A stretch of DNA of 64,000 nt. Origin: Sediminibacterium goheungense. GTDB taxonomy: Bacteria; Bacteroidota; Bacteroidia; Chitinophagales; Chitinophagaceae. The translations under genes were made by a program, and so were the position numbers. The stretch is taken from NCBI RefSeq assembly GCF_004361915.1, contig NZ_SNWP01000012.1, positions 186,001-250,000 on the forward strand, written 5' to 3'. Under the pieces are notes generated by a model that saw nothing but the letters and a program-made list of their open reading frames with translations, was not told the DNA's origin and ran no database searches. Of this stretch, positions 55,605-64,000 are shown in pieces (position 1 is the stretch's first letter; each line of letters begins with the position of its first letter).

Positions 55605-58235
55605 TTATAGGTTGGCCAAACTTTCTTCTATGTTTTTGATCCTGGCTTCCGCATCGGCCATTTTTTTGCGTTCCAGTTCAACTACTTCTGGTTTTGCATT
55701 TTGTACAAAACGTTCATTGCTCAATTTCTTCATTACACTGTCGCGGAAATTTTTCTGGTAATCAAGGTCTTTCAGCAGTTCTGCTTTAAGAGCTGAGGTA
55801 TCCAGTTGTTTTTCTGTTTCAATAAAAAACTTGTCTTTTTCCACGGCCACTACAATCATATTGGTGGTGACAGCTATTTCAAAATCAATACTCTCTGCAT
55901 TGGCCTGTTTGGAAAGAATACCGATAATATTTCTGTAAGGAACCTGATCAGCGGTTTCAATATGCAGCTTAATCGGGTCCTTGGGTTTGATTTGGTTTTT
56001 GTTACGGGCATCACGAAGTGCAGAAATTACTTTTTTGAGTAATTCTCCCGCCTCAAGAATATCACTATTAATGGTGCCAACAGGAGATTGCTGCTTGATG
56101 CAAAGGTCTGTTGACTGCGCCTTTAATAACTGATAAATCTCTTCACTGATAAAGGGCATGAAGGGATGGAGCAGCTGCATCATTTCTTCAAAGTACGCAA
56201 CGGTTTTTTCGTATACTTCGGCATCAACGGGTTGCTCAAAACCAGGTTTGGCCCACTCGAGGTACCAGCTGCAGAAGTCGTCCCATATCAAAGAATATAA
56301 GGTCTTCAATGCTTCACTCAGTCGAAACTGCTGCATCAGTGTTTCTACTTCCTGTTTTGCTTGATTAAGGCGCGATGCAAACCATTCCGTAGCAAAAGAA
56401 GAAGGCTGTTTATGTTGTGCAGCAGATGCTGTTTTTTCAATACGTGATTCCCAGCTCTTGATCAGTTTGAGGGCATTCCATAGTTTGTTGTTGAAATTGC
56501 GGCCCTGTTCCAAAGCCGTATCATCAAATAAAATATCATTACCGGCCGGTGAAGCGATGAGGATACCAAAACGAACGGCATCTGCGCCATACTGATCAAT
56601 CAGCGCCAATAAATCTGGTGAATTGCCAAGGCTCTTACTCATTTTACGGCCCTGCTTATCCCTTACAATACCTGTGAAATACACATTTTTGAAAGGAATC
56701 TGTTTCATGTATTCCTCACCCGCCATAATCATCCTCGCCACCCAGAAGAAAATAATTTCAGGGGCTGTTACCAATGTATTAGTCGGGTAATAATATTTTA
56801 CTTCTGCATTACCCGGATCCGATAATCCTTTGAATACTTCAAAGGGCCAGAGCCAGCTGGAGAACCAGGTATCGAGGCAATCATCATCCTGACAGAGATC
56901 GTCAATGGTGAATGGTGAATGGTCAATGGAGTTGAGTTGTGAAAAAGCTTCTTCTTTTGTGGCAGCTACCGCATAGCGTCCGTCGGGGGCATACCATGCG
57001 GGAATGCGATGGCCCCACCAAAGCTGCCGGCTGATGCACCAATCTTTGATATTCTCCATCCAGTGGCGATAGAGGTTTTTAAACTTGGCAGGGTGAAACT
57101 GGATTTCTTCATTCATAACAGCATTCAGGGCAGGCACTGCCAGTTCTTTCATACTAACCCACCATTGCAGACTCAGACGCGGTTCTACAACCGCATCCGT
57201 TCTTTCACTAAAACCTACCTGATTGGTATAGTCTTCAATTTTTACAATATGCCCTTTTGTATCCAGTTCAGGTACAATTTTTTTACGCACTTCAAAACGG
57301 TCTTCACCAATATATAACTGTGCGGCCTCACTCATGGTGCCGTCATCATTCATGGTATCGATTACCTCGAGGTTATATTTCTGCCCCAGTTGGTAATCAT
57401 TCATATCATGTGCAGGCGTAACCTTCAGCGCACCTGTACCAAAATCAGTCGTAACATATTCATCGGCGATGATAGGAATACGTCGACCGATTAAAGGCAC
57501 AATAGCGTATTTACCATGAAATGCTTTATAGCGTTCGTCATCCGGATTTACACAGATGGCAGTATCTCCTAAAATGGTTTCAGGGCGTACAGTTGCAATG
57601 GTAATGTATTCGTCAGTTTCTGCAATCTGATAACGTATATAATAGAGCTTGCTCTGGACTTCTTTATAAATCACCTCTTCATCACTCAATGCGGTTTTGG
57701 CCTTCACATCCCAGTTAATCATGCGTTTACCGCGGTAAATCAGTCCTTTCTTATGCAGATCTACAAATACCTGTATTACCGACTGATAATAAGCTTCATC
57801 CATCGTAAAAGAAGTACGGTTCCAATCGAGGCTGCAGCCCATTTTCTTTAACTGCTGCAGAATAATGCCGCCATATTTTTCTTTCCATTCCCATGCATAA
57901 CCCAGAAATTCTTCACGGCCGATAGCTGATTTAGCAATGCCTCTTTCGCGTAACATGGCAACCACTTTTGCTTCGGTGGCAATCGATGCATGGTCGGTGC
58001 CAGGTACCCAACAGGCATTTTTTCCCTGCATGCGTGCACGACGTACCAGGATATCCTGAATGGTATTGTTCAGGCAATGGCCCATATGCAATACGCCGGT
58101 AACATTGGGGGGAGGTATCACCACCGTAAACGATTCCCTTTCATCGGGGGTGCTGTTGAAATAACCTTTTTGTAACCAATGTGCATACCATTTGGTTTCA
58201 ATATCTCCGGGTATATAATTCTTGCTCAATTCCAT
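55605..58235 (-). CDS. valS: Valine--tRNA ligase
   Basis: 876 residues, normal for Bacteroidota. Class I synthetase with HIGH-type motif HMGH at 50-53 and KMSKS in GRKMSKSLGN. The editing domain and the C-terminal coiled coil (KMADAEARIKNIEESLANL) are present. In a variable linker before DDDCLDTWFSSWLWPF, residues about 436-445 (SIDHSPFTIDD) are encoded by a dispersed intergenic-type repeat (56901-56929), inserted in frame. Confidence 0.96.
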   Translation of the reverse strand: MELSKNYIPGDIETKWYAHWLQKGYFNSTPDERESFTVVIPPPNVTGVLHMGHCLNNTIQDILVRRARMQGKNACWVPGTDHASIATEAKVVAMLRERGIAKSAIGREEFLGYAWEWKEKYGGIILQQLKKMGCSLDWNRTSFTMDEAYYQSVIQVFVDLHKKGLIYRGKRMINWDVKAKTALSDEEVIYKEVQSKLYYIRYQIAETDEYITIATVRPETILGDTAICVNPDDERYKAFHGKYAIVPLIGRRIPIIADEYVTTDFGTGALKVTPAHDMNDYQLGQKYNLEVIDTMNDDGTMSEAAQLYIGEDRFEVRKKIVPELDTKGHIVKIEDYTNQVGFSERTDAVVEPRLSLQWWVSMKELAVPALNAVMNEEIQFHPAKFKNLYRHWMENIKDWCISRQLWWGHRIPAWYAPDGRYAVAATKEEAFSQLNSIDHSPFTIDDLCQDDDCLDTWFSSWLWPFEVFKGLSDPGNAEVKYYYPTNTLVTAPEIIFFWVARMIMAGEEYMKQIPFKNVYFTGIVRDKQGRKMSKSLGNSPDLLALIDQYGADAVRFGILIASPAGNDILFDDTALEQGRNFNNKLWNALKLIKSWESRIEKTASAAQHKQPSSFATEWFASRLNQAKQEVETLMQQFRLSEALKTLYSLIWDDFCSWYLEWAKPGFEQPVDAEVYEKTVAYFEEMMQLLHPFMPFISEEIYQLLKAQSTDLCIKQQSPVGTINSDILEAGELLKKVISALRDARNKNQIKPKDPIKLHIETADQVPYRNIIGILSKQANAESIDFEIAVTTNMIVVAVEKDKFFIETEKQLDTSALKAELLKDLDYQKNFRDSVMKKLSNERFVQNAKPEVVELERKKMADAEARIKNIEESLANL
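56901..56929. repeat. Family A repeat embedded in frame in valS
   Basis: GTCAATGGTGAATGGTGAATGGTCAATGG, quoted in parts: GTCAATGGTGAATGG then TGAATGGTCAATGG. The same words form 32998-33020 and, reversed, 9300-9328, both outside genes. Here it encodes part of a synthetase linker. Confidence 0.8.
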
Positions 58236-58260
58236 GCCTGATCCTGTTTTTTACGGGTTG

Positions 58261-58291
58261 CAAACTTACGAAAAACCGGGGGCAGAACAGA
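58261..58291 (-). promoter_or_regulatory. Putative promoter of valS
   Basis: Minus-strand -7 box TAAGTTTG (58261-58268) matches TAnnTTTG exactly; at 19 bases upstream is TCTG (58288-58291), one mismatch from TTTG. It lies 25 bases before the ATG. Confidence 0.55.
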
Positions 58292-58299
58292 ATAGGTAT

Positions 58300-58323
58300 A
58301 AAAAAACCACGCAGGCGTGGTTT
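58300..58323 (-). terminator. Rho-independent terminator of the small lipoprotein gene
   Basis: Stem AAACCACG/CGTGGTTT (58304-58311 with 58316-58323) with a 4-base loop, followed on the minus strand by a T run. Confidence 0.85.
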
Positions 58324-58353
58324 GGGGTATAGGGTAGGGTGTTATTCAGGTAA

Positions 58354-58599
58354 CTACCAAACATGAACCGCTTCGTTCCATTCCAGCAAAGAAATGGCTG
58401 CTGGTGTCTGGTAGCGAACAGGTTTCTCATCCGTTGCATCTGTGTTAGTGCCTGCAACCAGTGCCTTCTTTTTCTGTATGCTCATAGAGGTACAGCAACT
58501 GGCAATTTTTTTACCGGTATTCTTACAAAAACTACGGATCTGGGTACCACTACAGGCGGTAAAAGCTATTAGCAGGCAGATCAGCAAAATATTCTTCAT
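58354..58599 (-). CDS. Small cysteine-containing lipoprotein
   Basis: 81 residues from the ATG at 58599. Signal with lipobox LIAFTAC (Cys16), so lipid-anchored. The mature part has three more cysteines (SFCKNTGKKIASCCTSMS) and a basic stretch. Unknown family. It has its own putative -7 box and terminator, which supports its being a real, separately transcribed gene. Confidence 0.7.
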   Translation of the reverse strand: MKNILLICLLIAFTACSGTQIRSFCKNTGKKIASCCTSMSIQKKKALVAGTNTDATDEKPVRYQTPAAISLLEWNEAVHVW

Positions 58600-58617
58600 G
58601 TCAGTTGTTTTCTGGTG

Positions 58618-58625
58618 CAAAACTA
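58618..58625 (-). promoter_or_regulatory. Putative -7 box for the small lipoprotein gene
   Basis: Minus-strand TAGTTTTG matches TAnnTTTG exactly, 18 bases before the ATG at 58599. The -33 region is a weak match. Confidence 0.4.
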
Positions 58626-58768
58626 AACCTGTATCTGGTAATAACAGGTTAATCATTGTTAATTATACCTAACGTTTATTAAGACTTTAGGTTACAGTTT
58701 TTGCAGAACTTTTTTTATAGGTCGACAACCGGCGGGAAATATTACAATTCAGGGAGGCATTTTCAGAC

Positions 58769-58805
58769 AAAAAACTCCGTAATACAGCACAGGTATTACG
58801 GAGTT
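58769..58805 (-). terminator. Rho-independent terminator of the 39-residue membrane protein gene
   Basis: A 12-bp perfect stem AACTCCGTAATA/TATTACGGAGTT (58773-58784 with 58794-58805), followed on the minus strand by six T residues. It lies 28 bases after the small gene. Confidence 0.85.
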
Positions 58806-58833
58806 CATCATAAAAAGTTACTGAGCATCACTC

Positions 58834-58953
58834 TCAGGCACGACCTTTCCACTCTAAATAGGAAATAACAACCACTACAACCAGAATAAGGGCTACGATA
58901 GCGGCATTCCGTGCGTTTTCACTCAGGTGAAACTGTGATTTTGTGTTAGACAT
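58834..58953 (-). CDS. 39-residue single-pass membrane protein
   Basis: Too short for most gene callers. The frame reads a polar N-terminus (MSNTKSQFHLSENARNAA), one hydrophobic helix (IVALILVVVVVISYL) and a short basic tail (EWKGRA). The composition and a strong terminator 28 bases downstream support a real gene. Unknown family and function. Confidence 0.6.
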   Translation of the reverse strand: MSNTKSQFHLSENARNAAIVALILVVVVVISYLEWKGRA

Positions 58954-59081
58954 GGCAAGCAGGTTTGGGTACGTAAAAAGGTTTACGGTCTTTCAGGAGG
59001 ATATTTGTGTCATGAACGGATAACCAGGCTGGCGATAAATTCCGAGGCTAAGGGGGGTAATTAATTCTTTGTTTGTAAGAT

Positions 59082-60428
59082 ATGAAATTATTGCCGAATT
59101 TACAAGCCTTATTTATGCAGTTTGCAATTGTAGATATTGAAACCACCGGAGGCTTTCCAGATCAGCATGGGATGACGGAAATCGCGATCGTTTTACACAA
59201 TGGAGCGGAAGTTGAGGGGAAATATGAAACGCTCATCAATCCACATCAGCCTATTCCACCTTATATCGCCAATATGACGGGGATTTCAGATAAAATGGTG
59301 TCGGCGGCGCCCTCTTTTTCAGCTGTGGCACCACAAATCTTTAACCTCCTCAAAGACAGGGTTTTTGTGGCCCATAATGTGAACTTTGACTATTCTTTTG
59401 TGAAGTATCATTTGCAACAGGCAGGTTATCAATTGAATGTATCAAAGCTTTGTACCATCCGGCTATCACGAAAGGTATTTCCCGGTTTCAAAAAATACGG
59501 GTTAGGCCATCTTTGCCGTGAACTGGATATTCAAATTACCAACCGGCACAGAGCGGGTGGCGATGCCCTTGCTACAGCACAGATACTGGATCTGGTTTTA
59601 CAGAATAACGGTATGCGGCTGATTAAAGAACTGCTCAAAAGAGATAATCATAGCCAGACCCTCCCGGCACACCTCCCTGAACAACAGGTGCAAAACCTGC
59701 CTCAGTTACCGGGTGTTTATTATTTCCATGATCAGAAAGATAAAGTAATCTATGTAGGCAAGGCAAAGAACCTCAAGAAAAGAGTACTTAGTCATTTTAC
59801 CGGACTGGATCTCAGTAAAAAAAGGCAGGAGCTACTTCGTACTGTACACAGGATATCACATGTGGAATGTCCTACAGAATTTGTTGCCTCTCTTTTTGAA
59901 AGTGTTGAAATCAAAAGACTCTGGCCCGCGCATAATAAAAGCCAGAAACGGTTTGAGCAGGTATGGGGTATTTTTATGTTCGAAGATAATCGGGGGTACC
60001 TCCGGCTGGCCATCGATAAAAAAAGAAAATATTTACAGCCCATTATGTCCTTCGCTTTGTTAACAGATGCGCACAGGATGTTATGGAAACTGGTGAAAAA
60101 TTTCGAATTGAATGCTGCGCTCTGTTTCCTGGATCTGACAACCCAAAATGAATGGCCGGAAGTAGACAGTTACAACGAAAAAATAAAGCAGGCCGTTCAA
60201 TGGACACTGGAGCAAAAGGAGACCTTTATTATCCGTGATAAAAGCGCCTGTGTACTGGTGGAAAACGGGGTGTTTTACGGGATGGGTACTCCGGATGAAG
60301 ATATCTCACTGGCAGAACTGGATCTGCTGAAGGAGCAACTGACCTCTTATCCGGAAAATGAAGTCATCCGGTCCATGATCCGCAATTTTACAGAACGTTA
60401 TCCCGCTAAAGTGATCAAAATTGCTTAG
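59082..60428 (+). CDS. Exonuclease (DnaQ-like) fused to GIY-YIG endonuclease domain
   Basis: 448 residues. N-terminal DEDD exonuclease as in DNA polymerase III epsilon: VDIETTGG (Asp18, Glu20), HNVNFDYSF and HRAGGDALAT. A UvrC-type GIY-YIG domain starts near 205 (LPGVYYFHDQKDKVIYVGKA). The C-terminal 150 residues lack a named domain. Such fusions occur in Bacteroidota and resemble Cho-type repair nucleases. The ATG at 59115 is an alternative start, giving MQFAIVDIETTGG directly. A family D repeat follows its stop codon. Confidence 0.9.
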   Translation: MKLLPNLQALFMQFAIVDIETTGGFPDQHGMTEIAIVLHNGAEVEGKYETLINPHQPIPPYIANMTGISDKMVSAAPSFSAVAPQIFNLLKDRVFVAHNVNFDYSFVKYHLQQAGYQLNVSKLCTIRLSRKVFPGFKKYGLGHLCRELDIQITNRHRAGGDALATAQILDLVLQNNGMRLIKELLKRDNHSQTLPAHLPEQQVQNLPQLPGVYYFHDQKDKVIYVGKAKNLKKRVLSHFTGLDLSKKRQELLRTVHRISHVECPTEFVASLFESVEIKRLWPAHNKSQKRFEQVWGIFMFEDNRGYLRLAIDKKRKYLQPIMSFALLTDAHRMLWKLVKNFELNAALCFLDLTTQNEWPEVDSYNEKIKQAVQWTLEQKETFIIRDKSACVLVENGVFYGMGTPDEDISLAELDLLKEQLTSYPENEVIRSMIRNFTERYPAKVIKIA

Positions 60429-60430
60429 AT

Positions 60431-60571
60431 AGTCCTTCCTTCTTTCGTCAGGATGACGGAAAGACCGGAAGCTGGAAAGTTCGGGAGAAATACCGAAGCA
60501 AAAATGATCTTCGGAATTTTGGTCTATCCGGCTTCCGATCATCCTGACGAAGGAAGGACGGACTTCCGCAA
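60431..60571. repeat. Word-like intergenic repeat, family D (copy 3), long inverted repeat
   Basis: Left arm TCCTTCCTTCTTTCGTCAGG and right arm ATCCTGACGAAGGAAGGAC (60541-60559) are complementary except for a 3-base bulge; inner GGAAGC/GCTTCC words can also pair. It starts 2 bases after the stop of the upstream gene and spans nearly the whole gap before tex. Confidence 0.75.
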
Positions 60572-60651
60572 ACTCTTATCCACATCTTTTTTTTAACCCC
60601 CTTTTTCCTGCTACATTCGCTGCCCTTAAAAACTTTAAAAGGAAATCGGAT

Positions 60652-62898
60652 ATGTCGAATTTTGCACCATTGGTTGCTGCTAAACTGAACCTGCGGGTAG
60701 TACAGGTAGAAGCAGTATTGGATTTGTTTGAGGAAGGCGCAACAATCCCATTTATTGCGCGATACAGAAAGGATAAAACCGGAGGACTCGACGAGGTACA
60801 GATACAACAGATACAGGATGAGGCGAAGTTTTTAAAAGAGTTTACGGAACGGAAAAGCTTTATCGAAAAAGCGATTACTGAGCAGGGTAAGATGACCGAG
60901 GATCTGCAGAAGAAAATAGATGCAGCTGCTACCATTGCTGCACTGGAAGATATTTATCTGCCCTATAAACCCAAAAGAAAAACAAAGGCACAAACAGCCA
61001 GAGAAAATGGACTGGAACCTTTGGCCGAAATGATGCTTGCCCAGCAGCCCGATGATATTGCTGTAGAAGCTGCTAAATACATAAATGATAAAATCAGCTC
61101 AGCAGAAGAAGCTTTACAGGGTGCAAGAGATATTATTGCTGAACTTGTTAATGAGAATGCCGACCTCCGTGCCAAAATGCGCAAACTGTTTGAAGATACG
61201 GCACTGATACAGAGTAAAGTATTAACCGATAAAGAAACAGAGGGCATTAAATACAAAGATTATTTTGATTTTTCTGAACCCATACATAAAATACCCTCGC
61301 ACCGTATACTGGCCATTTTACGAGGCTTTCTCGAAGGTATCCTGCGAATGAGTATTGCGCCACAGGAAGAAGATGCACTATACCTGTTAGAACAACAGTA
61401 CATAAAAGGCATGAACCCATGGTCCGAGCATCTTAAAAAAGCCATTCGTGATGCATACCGGAGGCTAATGCAACCCAGTCTTGAATCAGAATTCAGAACC
61501 GCACTTAAACAGAAAGCTGATGAGGAAGCCATAACTGTGTTTGCGGAAAACCTGCGTCAGTTATTGTTGAGTGCACCTTTGGGAAGAAAAAGCATTCTTG
61601 CCATCGATCCGGGTTACCGAACCGGATGTAAAGTGGTATGTCTTGATAACAAAGGTGATTTACAGACTACTGATCTGATTTATGTGCACGAGAATAACCG
61701 CATATATGAAAGTGAGCATAAAATAAAAAAACTGGTGGCGCAGTTTGCTATAGAAGCCATTGCCATCGGCGACGGAACTGCGGGCCGGGAAACGGAACAG
61801 TTTATTAAAAAATTAAACCTGGGCTTGCCTGTCTTCCTGGTAAATGAAGATGGTGCTTCTGTGTATTCAGCCTCAGAAACCGCAAGAGAAGAATTTCCGG
61901 ATTATGATGTCACAGTTAGGGGGTCTGTAAGTATCGGAAGAAGACTGATGGATCCACTTGCTGAACTGGTGAAAATTGATCCGAAAAGTATTGGTGTAGG
62001 TCAATACCAACACGATGTGAATCAGTTCCGTTTGAAAGAAAGATTGGATCAAACTGTTGTAAGTTGTGTAAATACAGTAGGGGTTAACCTCAATACAGCA
62101 AGCAAACACCTCCTGGCTTATGTAAGTGGTATCGGAGGAAGCATGGCCGATAATATTGTTCGGTTCAGGACTGAACTGGGTGGTTTTAAAGACAGGTCGC
62201 AACTATTAAAAGTGCCGCGTCTGGGTTCAAAGGCATTTGAACAATGTGCAGGTTTTCTTCGCATAAAAGATGGTGCCAATCCACTGGATGCCAGTGCGGT
62301 TCACCCGGAAGCGTACCCCATTGTAGAAAAGATGGCAGCTGATTTAGAGGTTGACGTTAAGGAACTGATCGGAAATGAATCATTGGTAGCTAAAATCGAT
62401 GCTAAAAAATATGTAACTGAACAGTTTGGTGAACTGACACTCCGTGATATTCTGAATGAATTAAAAAAGCCGGGACTTGATCCCCGTAACGAACTGGAGC
62501 AGTTTGAATTTGCACAGATCTATAAAATTGAAGATGTTCAGGTAGGTATGATTGTACCGGGTATGGTAACCAATCTCACCCGTTTTGGCGCATTTATTGA
62601 TATAGGCGTAAAGCAGGATGGACTTGTGCATGTGAGTGAAATCGCTCATCGCTATATCAGTGATCCTGGCGAAGCTTTAAAACTGGGACAGAAAGTGCAG
62701 GTGAAAATTCTGGAAGTGGATATACCACGTAAGCGTATCGCCCTTTCTATCAAACAAACTGAAGAAGCCTCAGGAGAGCGGCAGCAGGGTAACAGGTCTT
62801 CGAAACCTAAAGGAATGATGCCAAAAAAGGCAGAGGACCTTTCGGCGATGAGTGTAAATGATGCGTTACATGCACTTAAAAAGAAATTCGGGAAATAG
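60652..62898 (+). CDS. tex: Tex family RNA-binding transcription accessory protein
   Basis: 748 residues. N-terminal Tex domains (about 1-300: VEAVLDLFEEGATIPFIARY, VQIQQIQDEAKFL), then the YqgF-like RNase H fold (LAIDPGYRTGCKVVCLD). A helix-hairpin-helix region follows (VNLNTASKHLLAYVSGIG), then the C-terminal S1 domain (GMVTNLTRFGAFIDIGVKQD). It binds nucleic acid and contacts the transcription machinery. Complete length. The last ~50 residues are a variable basic tail. Confidence 0.95.
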   Translation: MSNFAPLVAAKLNLRVVQVEAVLDLFEEGATIPFIARYRKDKTGGLDEVQIQQIQDEAKFLKEFTERKSFIEKAITEQGKMTEDLQKKIDAAATIAALEDIYLPYKPKRKTKAQTARENGLEPLAEMMLAQQPDDIAVEAAKYINDKISSAEEALQGARDIIAELVNENADLRAKMRKLFEDTALIQSKVLTDKETEGIKYKDYFDFSEPIHKIPSHRILAILRGFLEGILRMSIAPQEEDALYLLEQQYIKGMNPWSEHLKKAIRDAYRRLMQPSLESEFRTALKQKADEEAITVFAENLRQLLLSAPLGRKSILAIDPGYRTGCKVVCLDNKGDLQTTDLIYVHENNRIYESEHKIKKLVAQFAIEAIAIGDGTAGRETEQFIKKLNLGLPVFLVNEDGASVYSASETAREEFPDYDVTVRGSVSIGRRLMDPLAELVKIDPKSIGVGQYQHDVNQFRLKERLDQTVVSCVNTVGVNLNTASKHLLAYVSGIGGSMADNIVRFRTELGGFKDRSQLLKVPRLGSKAFEQCAGFLRIKDGANPLDASAVHPEAYPIVEKMAADLEVDVKELIGNESLVAKIDAKKYVTEQFGELTLRDILNELKKPGLDPRNELEQFEFAQIYKIEDVQVGMIVPGMVTNLTRFGAFIDIGVKQDGLVHVSEIAHRYISDPGEALKLGQKVQVKILEVDIPRKRIALSIKQTEEASGERQQGNRSSKPKGMMPKKAEDLSAMSVNDALHALKKKFGK

Positions 62899-63022
62899 TA
62901 TTTTCAATTTTCGGTAGCATACATGCATCCATATGCAGTTTTGCAAAGAAAGGGGGGGGAGATGATGAATGGTAATGCGAAGTAAAGAACTTATAATATC
63001 TTGTAAGCGCTAAATCACTATC

Positions 63023-63559
63023 ATGAAAAAGATTGTATTATTCATTCTTACAGTTGTTGCTGTTTCATTTTCCCAGGCACAGGATAACAAAGTAAACCCG
63101 ATTATCAAAGACTTTGGTCCGGTATACGAAATTCCGGATGCGGTTGAAAAACCAGATCCAAAACTCAATTATAAGTTACTGGTAGACCTTGTAATGGCCA
63201 GCAGTAAACCTGATACCATTAACCTGGGTATTGAAGCAGCCTGTACATTATTGAACTTACATGGTGTAGGAGGTGTGCCTAAAGAAAAAATCAATATGGT
63301 AATGGCTGTGCACAATGCAGCAGGTTATACCGTTTTAAATAATGAAGCCTATCGTGCAAGGTATAAAACCGACAACCCCAATCTCCCGATGATTCAAGCA
63401 TTATTGGATGCAGGGGTGAAAATTGTGGTTTGTGGACAAACACTTAAAAAAAGAGGAATTGATCCATCTACGCTTGCACCGGGTATAGGCGTGGCAACTT
63501 CTGCACTAACGACCATTACAACGTATCAGTTAAAAGGATATGCTACGATTAAGTGGTAA
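63023..63559 (+). CDS. Exported DsrE family protein
   Basis: 178 residues with a signal peptide (about 1-19, ending SQAQ). The mature part has the DsrE/DsrF fold: YKLLVDLVMASSKPDTINLG, ACTLLNLHGVGGVPKEKINM, MVMAVHNAAGYTVLN and the cysteine in VVCGQTLKKRGID. DsrE-like periplasmic proteins are often linked to sulfur relay, but the role here is unknown. It converges with a methyltransferase gene across a shared terminator. Confidence 0.85.
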   Translation: MKKIVLFILTVVAVSFSQAQDNKVNPIIKDFGPVYEIPDAVEKPDPKLNYKLLVDLVMASSKPDTINLGIEAACTLLNLHGVGGVPKEKINMVMAVHNAAGYTVLNNEAYRARYKTDNPNLPMIQALLDAGVKIVVCGQTLKKRGIDPSTLAPGIGVATSALTTITTYQLKGYATIKW

Positions 63560-63582
63560 GTATCTTCGCCGGAAATAAAAAT

Positions 63583-63619
63583 AAAAAGCCTGTTCATGTT
63601 TTGTATGAACAGGCTTTTT
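63583..63619. terminator. Bidirectional Rho-independent terminator
   Basis: 15-bp arms AAAAAGCCTGTTCAT (63583-63597) and ATGAACAGGCTTTTT (63605-63619) around a 7-base loop. The A/T ends give T runs for both strands, between convergent genes. Confidence 0.9.
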
Positions 63620-63621
63620 GA

Positions 63622-64000
63622 TTAAAACTTTTTTGCAATCAAAATATAGTAATTGAAAATACCTGCATTTTTAAATAAAATGCTTTTCTGGAGCTGAAAT
63701 CCTGTATCACGCAGCAGTTGCTCATATTCCTGAATACTTAACTGAACTGGGTGTAACATATCACCAGGTAGCCATTGGAATATTTTTTTCAATAAAAAAA
63801 ATCGATGCGCATCTGTTGAAAGAATAAGGGTGCCGCCACTTTTCAATGCATCAAATAAACGATGATAACATGTTTTGATATCATTTACATGGTTAATGGC
63901 ATTCATACAGAAAATACGATCGTATTTTTCAGCATCTGTCAATAATTCAAGGGGCGTTTGTACAAATGATGTCCATGGATATGCTTTCTTATTGAAATGG
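63622..64000 (-). CDS. Class I SAM-dependent methyltransferase (C-terminal part, cut by window edge)
   Basis: The frame is open to the window end (N-terminal direction). Visible residues include KYDRIFCMNAINHVNDIKTC and SGGTLILSTDAH, the post-motif I and motif III regions of class I methyltransferases. The C-terminal half is variable (KSILFKNAGIFNYYILIAKKF). The SAM-binding motif I lies outside the window, so the substrate cannot be inferred. Confidence 0.82.
   Translation of the reverse strand, partial: HFNKKAYPWTSFVQTPLELLTDAEKYDRIFCMNAINHVNDIKTCYHRLFDALKSGGTLILSTDAHRFFLLKKIFQWLPGDMLHPVQLSIQEYEQLLRDTGFQLQKSILFKNAGIFNYYILIAKKF

Noticed and set aside
60431..60571. Insertion sequence
   Set aside because: The inverted repeat has no transposase frame and is only about 140 bases. 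Kept as a repeat with a possible non-autonomous origin.

Overview
The window is a gene-dense chromosomal segment (about 42% GC by eye) of a Bacteroidota bacterium, most likely family Chitinophagaceae. The evidence is a type IX secretion (type B) sorting domain on a large metalloprotease, Bacteroidota-type promoters (TTTG, about 19 bases, TAnnTTTG), mostly weak Shine-Dalgarno sequences, bacillithiol synthesis, and families such as DUF2490, DUF2911, DUF4197 and DUF2452. Genus cannot be fixed from the sequence alone.

Layout: 1-7.0 kb holds cell-wall recycling (murQ and an N-acetylglucosamine-kinase-like gene), an S41 protease, a DUF2490 protein and a secreted M43 metalloprotease. 7.2-7.5 kb holds tRNA-Lys(TTT) and a decayed second copy, each with its own terminator. 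7.5-11.4 kb holds an SDR, a SAM-hydroxide-adenosyltransferase-like protein, lipoamide dehydrogenase and a small monooxygenase.

11.6-25.3 kb is the main accessory block: 15 same-strand genes encoding what looks like a complete molybdenum-cofactor pathway (MoaA, MoaC-MoaB fusion, MoaD, MoeB-rhodanese, MoaE, MoeA, MocA, XdhC). It is bracketed by two pairs of xanthine-dehydrogenase-family enzymes, each a [2Fe-2S] subunit plus a Tat-signal molybdenum subunit. A periplasmic cytochrome c, a TSUP permease and a small sulfite-oxidase-fold-like protein lie between them. I infer that the two enzymes are exported by Tat and pass electrons to cytochrome c rather than to FAD/NAD.

25.4-49.6 kb is mixed housekeeping and metabolism: DUF4197, histidine phosphatase, prfC, a histidine kinase, rimO, a sterol-desaturase-like protein, bshC, purE, GH29 fucosidase, pdxJ, UbiD, peroxiredoxin, a BamA-like protein, GH20 hexosaminidase, and ahcY divergent from an Lrp/AsnC regulator. 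49.7-64 kb holds an erythromycin-esterase homologue, a two-component pair (TPR kinase and LuxR regulator), PAP2 phosphatase, valS, two very small genes, an exonuclease/GIY-YIG fusion, tex, a DsrE protein and a truncated methyltransferase.

A striking non-genic layer is a set of short, word-like, self-complementary repeats. Several families recur, most begin at or right after a stop codon, and one is incorporated in frame in valS. They are the most unusual structure here that gene calling does not explain.
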